From: Bacteroidales bacterium
GTDB taxonomy: Bacteria; Bacteroidota; Bacteroidia; Bacteroidales; Muribaculaceae
Assembly (NCBI GenBank): GCA_015061005.1
Contig: SUXJ01000004.1
Span: 1-64,000 of the forward strand
Direction of reading: 5' to 3'
Length of the DNA stretch: 64,000 nucleotides
Shown: piece after piece, positions 58,764 through 64,000 of the stretch
Numbering within the stretch: position 1 is the first letter of the stretch
Layout of the letters: each line of letters begins with the position of its first letter
Notes under the pieces: generated by a model
Databases searched by the model: none
What the model was told of the DNA's origin: nothing
Seen by the model: only the letters and a program-made list of their open reading frames with translations
Made by a program: the position numbers and the translations under genes

Positions 58764-59600
58764 TTATCGGGTGAGCGTGACTACGAGTGTTGCAATCGAG
58801 AGGGCGATTGATGCCATTGATGTCCAGAATCCGGCGCTTTTGAACGTGTTTTCATTGATGGTGCTCTGACCGGCGCGCACGCTGTTAGGTTCAACGTAAA
58901 TTACGTCGTTTTGCTGCACATAGTATGCCGGCGAGGTGAGGAAGTCGGCAGAGCGGAGGTCGAGTTTGTAGGCGGCACGAGTTCCGTCGTTTTGTTCGCG
59001 AATTACCCAAACGGCGTCTCTGCGACCGTAGATTGTGAGGTCACCGGCGGCGGCAATGGCTTCGAGAATGGTGAGGTTGTCTTTAGCGATATTGTAAGTG
59101 CCAACGTTTTTGATTTCGCCCATGGTTGTGAACGTGAGGTTGGCAAACTGTACGGTGACATTTATTGAGTTGTCTTTTACTAATTTGCTGTCAATAACTT
59201 TCTGCTCGATGAGGGCAGAGATTTGTTGACGGGTCAGTCCGGCAACTTTGATTTCTCCGATTTCGGGCATTGTGATGCAGCCGCGAGTGTTGACGGTGTA
59301 GGGCACCATGGCTGCCGTTGAGTTAGAGAGCATCAAGCCGTCTTGCAACTGAGGGCGGCGAGTTCCGGAGATGAGCGAGAGGCGTCCTGCCATTTCTGCA
59401 TCGCTGCAGCTGACATATATCATGATTTCATCGCCGGGTTCAACAGTGATAGGCGTTTGAGAAATTTGCTGAACGGTTTCGCCCGGAGTGAGGTCTTGAA
59501 GGTAAAGGACATTTTTGGATGCGCTACATCCGGACAAGGCAGCAACAGCAATAAGGCCAACCGCGGCGACCTTTAATGCGTTCATGATGTTTTTTAGCAT
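58764..59600 (-). CDS. Wza-like polysaccharide export lipoprotein
   Basis: This is an outer-membrane polysaccharide export protein. The 278-residue protein has a lipobox AALSGCSASKNVLYLQDL, the Poly_export region ITVEPGDEIMIYVSCSD, a SLBB-type repeat (FTTMGEIKNVGTYNIAKDNLTILEAIAAAGDLTIYGRRD) and a C-terminal membrane segment (WTSMASIALSIATLVVTL). A second ATG ending at 59585 is an equally good start; the one at 59600 is 46 bp from the promoter box. First gene of a two-gene unit with Wzc. Confidence 0.93.
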   Translation of the reverse strand: MLKNIMNALKVAAVGLIAVAALSGCSASKNVLYLQDLTPGETVQQISQTPITVEPGDEIMIYVSCSDAEMAGRLSLISGTRRPQLQDGLMLSNSTAAMVPYTVNTRGCITMPEIGEIKVAGLTRQQISALIEQKVIDSKLVKDNSINVTVQFANLTFTTMGEIKNVGTYNIAKDNLTILEAIAAAGDLTIYGRRDAVWVIREQNDGTRAAYKLDLRSADFLTSPAYYVQQNDVIYVEPNSVRAGQSTINENTFKSAGFWTSMASIALSIATLVVTLTR

Positions 59601-59646
59601 AGAAGAGAATGTGAGTATGACTGTACAGTTTTTAATTTTTACTCTG

Positions 59647-59678
59647 CAAAGTTAAGAAATATTTATTTAGTTTGCAAA
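59647..59678 (-). promoter_or_regulatory. Promoter of the Wza-Wzc unit
   Basis: On the minus strand TTTG (59675-59678), 20 bp, then TAACTTTG (59647-59654). Confidence 0.87.
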
Positions 59679-59749
59679 TTTGGTGCGGTTGATGTGTGAT
59701 TTATGAGATTTATAAGTCTTATAAGTCGTATGCGATTTATCGTATTGGA

Positions 59750-59791
59750 GTGAAAAAATGAAGAGGCTGCGCTTTTGGAGCGCAGCCTCTT
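59750..59791 (-). terminator. Terminator after the BACON-like secreted protein gene
   Basis: AAGAGGCTGCGC and GCGCAGCCTCTT form a perfect 12-bp stem with a 7-base loop, followed on the minus strand by CATTTTTTCAC. Confidence 0.88.
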
Positions 59792-59822
59792 GGGTTGGTT
59801 TTATGTGTGTGTTAGGGTCGGA

Positions 59823-61649
59823 TTAGCGAGCAATGCGCTTGGTAGCCTTGCCGTCAACGCTTTCGATGTACATACCGGCAGCGGGAGCGGTTTGGAGCTG
59901 ACGACCTTGGAGGTCATAGAACTTGGTGCCCTTAGCTACGGGACGTACTTCGATGCCTTCGATGCCTGATTCTTCACCCTGCTTAACGGCAATGTGGAAG
60001 TCGATAGCATAGCCTTCGAATACTACATAGCCGGTGCGGCCGGTTTCGCCTTCGGGGAGTGCCTCAGCAGTGATGGTTACGGATGAAAGTTCTTCAACTT
60101 CGTCGAATGCGGTAGTGAAGGTGATCCATTCAGAAGATGCGGCAGAAACGAGGTATTCACTAACGAGGCTGTTGATTACATAGTCGCAATAAACGGGAAC
60201 AACAACTTCGCCACCTTCAACGGGAACTTCAACAGTGAAGTTTGCAGTTCCGTCAACGGGGTTAATAACAGTGGGGAAGTTAACGTCGAAGTACACTGCG
60301 AAGTCAGAGCAGTTCATGAATGCGGTGCGGTTTGAATCAGTGTAGTAGCGATAGGGAGCGCTCAGAATCAATGAAGCAGCTTCAGGAGTAGTGCCGTCTT
60401 CACCGGTTACGGTGCAGTCCACGAAAGTGTAGGCGTGGTTGGGGAAGAGGACTCTGGCGAGATCGGCTTTCTCTACGGGGTACTGACAGTTTTCGTTGGC
60501 AACCATGTCGAAGCGAAGAAGGTTTTCGTTGTCAAGACCTTCAATGCAAACCATAATGGCTTGTCCGGCAGGAATGCAGATGGGGGTATCCATTTCGTAG
60601 CCGTTTTCATCAACTGCAATGAGTTGAGTAATGGGCATAGCGCCAGACACTGAGTATGCACCTGCAGCGAAGTTGAGCTGACCCTTACCGATCGCTACTG
60701 TTGTGTCGATTTGACCTTCTTCGTCAATTGCATAAACCTTAACGTCAAGGGCAACGTCTTCTTTTGCTTCAACGGTATTGATCCATGCCCACATAGCGTT
60801 GAGCATGTAAGGGCTGGGCATTTCGGGAATCATGGTGCCGAATGCAGTGATCTTAATGTCAGAAAGACCGGGGTAAACGACTGCGTATGCGTACCAGTTA
60901 ATGGGAGTACCATTAGCGTCGTTATCTTCTTCAGTGTAATCTGTGCCTTCGGGGCGGCAAATCATGTATTCAGGGAAGAGGGTTGCGCCGGGAGCAGCAG
61001 TACAAGCAGATACACCGAACAGGTCGATCCAATCATCGATTTCAGCGGGATCTTCGGGTACGTAGTAACCCCAATAAGCGGGAGAACCGCCGCAGTGGTA
61101 AAGTTTGTAGGGTTCGGGTTCAAATGAGAACTCATCTGCGCCTACAGTAGCTGCGAGAGTGGGGTAAGTGTAACGATTGTTGGGAGTGAGCTCCAAGAAG
61201 AAGTTCTGTTCGGTAGAGTTAGTGAACTCGTAGGTGTAGTCGCTTTGATCTTCAGTCAAGCCGGTGATACGACCTACAGTCCAATTGAATGCATCAGCAC
61301 CTTGAGTGAGGTTTTGGAAACCGATTTTGTTACGGATACCGGTGAATGCTTGGGGAGTTCCTCTGTAGCCATAGGCTTCGGGTGAGAAACCGAGGTAGAA
61401 AGAGTTAACAGTGGGAACGTAAGAAACTTCTACGTCAACTGTTACTTGATCATCGCCTTCGGCGGTGGTTTCGATGCGGTTGCTTGCGCTGAGGCTATTC
61501 AGTACGCGAGCTTCGCGGTCAATAGCTGTGAGCTCAACTTTAGCTTTTGTAGCTTTTGTGGCTGTTGCCTGTTGAGGGGCAGCTGCAATGGCAGAAGAAG
61601 CAGTCAGAGCTGCAACTGCTGCAAAAAGAGTAAACTTTTTCATTTGCAT
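59823..61649 (-). CDS. Secreted protein with BACON-like domain and sorting-like tail
   Basis: The 608-residue protein has a signal peptide (MKKFTLFAAVAALTASSAIA, from a second ATG ending at 61643) and a long beta-rich region of unrecognised type. A BACON-like domain lies near 480-575 (ASSEWITFTTAFDEVEELSSV ... GRTGYVVFEGYAIDFHIAVKQG). The tail at the end is IEVRPVAKGTKFYDLQGRQL. BACON domains occur on glycan-binding or glycosidase proteins. No catalytic motif is visible, so a surface glycan or protein binder is one reading. It follows the DUF4302 gene by 25 bp and shares its transcript. Confidence 0.82.
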   Translation of the reverse strand: MQMKKFTLFAAVAALTASSAIAAAPQQATATKATKAKVELTAIDREARVLNSLSASNRIETTAEGDDQVTVDVEVSYVPTVNSFYLGFSPEAYGYRGTPQAFTGIRNKIGFQNLTQGADAFNWTVGRITGLTEDQSDYTYEFTNSTEQNFFLELTPNNRYTYPTLAATVGADEFSFEPEPYKLYHCGGSPAYWGYYVPEDPAEIDDWIDLFGVSACTAAPGATLFPEYMICRPEGTDYTEEDNDANGTPINWYAYAVVYPGLSDIKITAFGTMIPEMPSPYMLNAMWAWINTVEAKEDVALDVKVYAIDEEGQIDTTVAIGKGQLNFAAGAYSVSGAMPITQLIAVDENGYEMDTPICIPAGQAIMVCIEGLDNENLLRFDMVANENCQYPVEKADLARVLFPNHAYTFVDCTVTGEDGTTPEAASLILSAPYRYYTDSNRTAFMNCSDFAVYFDVNFPTVINPVDGTANFTVEVPVEGGEVVVPVYCDYVINSLVSEYLVSAASSEWITFTTAFDEVEELSSVTITAEALPEGETGRTGYVVFEGYAIDFHIAVKQGEESGIEGIEVRPVAKGTKFYDLQGRQLQTAPAAGMYIESVDGKATKRIAR

Positions 61650-61674
61650 TTAAGTTAAAGGTTAGTATTAGGGT

Positions 61675-63009
61675 TTATTTTTTGTTGATGAATGTAAACG
61701 AAATTTCGGGATTCGTTTTTGAGGTGAATACTATGCTTTCCGGGTTCATCGGATTGATGTTTTCAATAGTGAAATCATCGGAGAATAGAGCCTTGAATGC
61801 TGTGTATTCAGGAACGGTAGCATCAAAGTCGGCAGACGCTTTGTTCGCTTCTGTGAAGGCTATAGTTGCTTCTGTTCCGGCTTCGTTGACAACGATTGTG
61901 CCGAAGTCACGACAGGTGCGGCGACCTACGATGAGTGTAACAGAGAAGAGCAATTCGCCGTTGTTGCTGTTGAAAGCGAGGTCAACTGCATTGAGCTTGT
62001 AGGTGGAACCTGCGGCAGCCTGTAATGCGGCGGAGGCTGCATCGTGGGCGACGGTCATGGATTCTGACATTGTGGTCTTGTCAAGGGTCCATGCGCGGCT
62101 AACGTTGGCGAGGTTGATACCGGGAGCCTGGGCGGAGATGATGGCGTTTTCTGATTCGAGGGCGCCTTCTTCGTTCCATGTGAAGTCAGATACTTCCCAT
62201 GTGGTATCGTCCATGCGAGTAACTACCAAGGGGTTCATGAAGCGGAAGCCTTCAGTAGTGAAGATGCCGTTGCCCTTCACTGTTTGAGCGTAGGGGTTGG
62301 TAGAGAGGTAGGGCACAACTGAGGGGACGCCGGTAGCGAATGCTGCCATGTCATAGCGAGCTCCTGTGGCCTTTTCTGTGAGGCAAAGGGTGGTGAACTT
62401 CTTGGAGAAAGAGTTACGAATATCGCTGATTGACTTGAGGTAGGCTTGAGGGTCGGTGTCGGCAGGGAGGCGGTGGAGCCAAGCAATGAGGCTGCGCTTC
62501 TTGCCCATCAGGCGGATAGATTGACCATCATTGTCCATGAGGAGAAACTCATAATCGCCTTCGTGGCCATAGCCGGTTTCGTCAATGTCTTCTTTTCTGT
62601 CGTTAATCGGAGCATCTTTGCCTATGATATTTGCCGGGTCGGAGAAGATGTGGAAGAGTGTGTTGAACGAGTTGAATGAGAGCACCGTACCATTGTCGGA
62701 TATTACGTCCCACAGCGATTTTTCGCTCTTGTAAGTGCTGCCAATCCATTTGTGGTCAGTGTGGAACACCACGGCACCATCTGCAGTGAACTCGCAGACG
62801 AAAACGTAGCCGGGTTCGTCATGGTTTGCGAAGTATTGGAACTCCCAGATGCCGCCATCTGCGCAGAGAGCATCGGCGTAGTCTTGTTTGCTCTGTTCGA
62901 GGCGTTCGGCAGCAGATTGGTCGAAGATACTGCCGGCAGATTCTTCGCAAGAGCTCATTGAGAGCGATGCGGCAGCCAACAGAGGTATGATATAAAGTTT
63001 CTTGTTCAT
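61675..63009 (-). CDS. DUF4302-like lipoprotein
   Basis: The 444-residue protein has a lipobox LSMSSCEES (Cys21) and the start of a DUF4302-type domain: SIFDQSAAERLEQSKQDYADAL, GGIWEFQYFANHDEPGYVF and LSFNSFNTLFHIFSDP. The family has no known activity but is found beside substrate-import-associated zinc metallohydrolases and SusC/SusD pairs, and such a metallohydrolase is its upstream neighbour here (36 bp). Probably an outer-membrane accessory lipoprotein. Confidence 0.85.
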   Translation of the reverse strand: MNKKLYIIPLLAAASLSMSSCEESAGSIFDQSAAERLEQSKQDYADALCADGGIWEFQYFANHDEPGYVFVCEFTADGAVVFHTDHKWIGSTYKSEKSLWDVISDNGTVLSFNSFNTLFHIFSDPANIIGKDAPINDRKEDIDETGYGHEGDYEFLLMDNDGQSIRLMGKKRSLIAWLHRLPADTDPQAYLKSISDIRNSFSKKFTTLCLTEKATGARYDMAAFATGVPSVVPYLSTNPYAQTVKGNGIFTTEGFRFMNPLVVTRMDDTTWEVSDFTWNEEGALESENAIISAQAPGINLANVSRAWTLDKTTMSESMTVAHDAASAALQAAAGSTYKLNAVDLAFNSNNGELLFSVTLIVGRRTCRDFGTIVVNEAGTEATIAFTEANKASADFDATVPEYTAFKALFSDDFTIENINPMNPESIVFTSKTNPEISFTFINKK

Positions 63010-63045
63010 AAGAATGCTTCGAAGTTAATTAAGGGGGTGGGTGAA

Positions 63046-64000
63046 TTATTCAACTGCATCGATTTCAGCACGGAGAGCTTCGATGTCGAAGTTCTGCTGG
63101 CGAGTTTGCACGATTTCACGGAGTTTGTCGAAGTCGAGGTCCCATTCGTCCTTGAACCAAGTGCGCACGATGTTTTGCTTGGTGAGAATCATATCGCGGC
63201 CGTCGATTTGGTCGTTATCGGTCACGGGGAAGATCCCACCCTCGATTGTGGTGTTCATCTTTTCGAGATATGCTTCAACCTGAGCCACGGTGTAGAACAC
63301 TTCATTCTTTTCGCCAATCATGCAGGGACGGTTTGTCCAGTCTTTTTCCTCAGAGGTGAGGAAGTAGGTTTTTTCTTCGGGCTTGGTGACATCGGCAAGG
63401 TAGTAGTAGCAATAGTAGGGCGAATCGCTGCCGCCGATTGATTCCTCTTCTTCAGCACCGGTGGTCCAGCCTTGGTCGGCCATCCAGAGGATGAGATCGA
63501 GCTGTTCTTGAGGGCGAGTGAGATAGTTGGCGATGGTTTCAGCAAAGTCTTCGCGAGCTTCGGAAGAAGCGTAGGGAGTAATCAATCCCTGAGAGGCCAT
63601 CAGGCCGATGGGTTTACTCTGCCAAGAGCCGGAGTCGTAGCGACCGGTGCTGAGGAGGTTGAACTCAGTGGGGTAGCTCTTGGTTTGGTGAAGAATGTGG
63701 CCGAACTCATGGTGCATGGTGCGGAAATAGTACTCGTTGAGCTGGTTGATGTCATTGAGGTTCATTTCGTTGACCTTGAAGAGAGTCACCTTCAAGCCAC
63801 CTTCGGCGAGACCGAGGATTTCGGTGCCGGTAGAGGGGTTATAGGCAGGAGAGCCGATAAGGTGAAGGATGCGGGGACCATAGGTCTTGAGGAAGTCAAT
63901 GCCGCAGTGCTCTTTGTAGGTGTCGAACCAGAGGTACTTGGTCAGCAGACAGAGATCGCGAGCGTTATCGAAAGTGGCGGGCACGAGATTATAGTTCATG
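63046..64000 (-). CDS. Substrate import-associated zinc metallohydrolase lipoprotein (5' truncated)
   Basis: The frame is open to the window edge, so the signal peptide and N-terminus are missing. 317 residues are visible. The zinc-binding HExxH motif is in RTMHHEFGHILHQ, followed by a downstream acidic region (SSEAREDFAETIANYL) that could supply the third ligand. The C-terminus is helical (LREIVQTRQQNFDIEALRAEI). This matches the gluzincin-like lipoproteins encoded with SusC/SusD importers. The family function is unproven. First visible gene of a transcript with DUF4302 and the BACON-like protein. Confidence 0.85.
   Translation of the reverse strand, partial: MNYNLVPATFDNARDLCLLTKYLWFDTYKEHCGIDFLKTYGPRILHLIGSPAYNPSTGTEILGLAEGGLKVTLFKVNEMNLNDINQLNEYYFRTMHHEFGHILHQTKSYPTEFNLLSTGRYDSGSWQSKPIGLMASQGLITPYASSEAREDFAETIANYLTRPQEQLDLILWMADQGWTTGAEEEESIGGSDSPYYCYYYLADVTKPEEKTYFLTSEEKDWTNRPCMIGEKNEVFYTVAQVEAYLEKMNTTIEGGIFPVTDNDQIDGRDMILTKQNIVRTWFKDEWDLDFDKLREIVQTRQQNFDIEALRAEIDAVE

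Overview
The window reads as chromosomal DNA of a gut-type Bacteroidales bacterium, most likely Muribaculaceae or a close relative. At least a dozen transcription units begin with the Bacteroidota promoter pair TTTG-N19/20-TAnnTTTG. Several secreted proteins end in a C-terminal sorting-like tail (YDLQGRxL ... NG). Families largely confined to this phylum are present (DUF4836, DUF4302 with a substrate-import-associated zinc metallohydrolase, BACON-like domains, GH95/GH2/GH20 glycosidases). Family names come from reading the translations; no database search was run.

Layout. 1-2 kb: the tail of a secreted protein, then a Schlafen/AlbA-type regulator with an in-frame 12-bp repeat. 2.1-3.8 kb: pheS-nth. 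3.9-12.7 kb: a complete RND efflux set (adaptor, pump, outer-membrane factor) followed by an LpxA-like acyltransferase, a flippase-like membrane protein and a convergent FemAB/GNAT-like protein. 12.7-17.1 kb: small membrane protein, PstS-like lipoprotein, TPR protein, SufT-type Fe-S factor and an LpxH-like hydrolase. 17.1-19.2 kb: rpmH, tRNA-Pro, rpsU, a Xer recombinase and hpf. 19.2-27.8 kb (minus strand): an ABC permease/ATPase pair behind a DUF4836 lipoprotein, a GH20 hexosaminidase, and nucleoside phosphorylase-dprA-thioesterase. 27.8-29.7 kb: an SLC13/TrkA-C permease. 29.7-29.9 kb: a strongly structured candidate ncRNA. 30-36.9 kb (minus strand): DUF177-rpmF-fabH-era-der-patatin, then fabD and sodB as separate units.

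37.3-48.3 kb is a fucose/galactose-releasing cluster: GH95 alpha-L-fucosidase (interrupted by an in-frame TAG), a second GH95, and a 1,599-residue GH2 beta-galactosidase with GEVED-like repeats. With the GH20 enzyme it suggests use of fucosylated host glycans such as mucin O-glycans or milk oligosaccharides; that is inference. 48.3-51.1 kb: an AT-rich small secreted protein, an outer-membrane beta-barrel protein, an AlkZ-related protein and tRNA-Lys. 51.2-56.2 kb: a tight operon pta-ackA-ddh-surE-polyprenyl synthase. 56.3-59.6 kb: a Wza/Wzc polysaccharide export pair. 59.8-64 kb: the 3' end of what is probably a SusC/D-linked import locus (zinc metallohydrolase, DUF4302, BACON-like secreted protein).

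Most of the window is housekeeping and carbohydrate-use genes. I saw no CRISPR array, transposase, prophage or recognisable defence island. The observations most worth a second look are the amber codon that aligns with a Trp of an internal repeat in the first fucosidase, the structured RNA at about 29.8 kb, two genes whose promoters abut their start codons, and the uncharacterised DUF4836-ABC operon.
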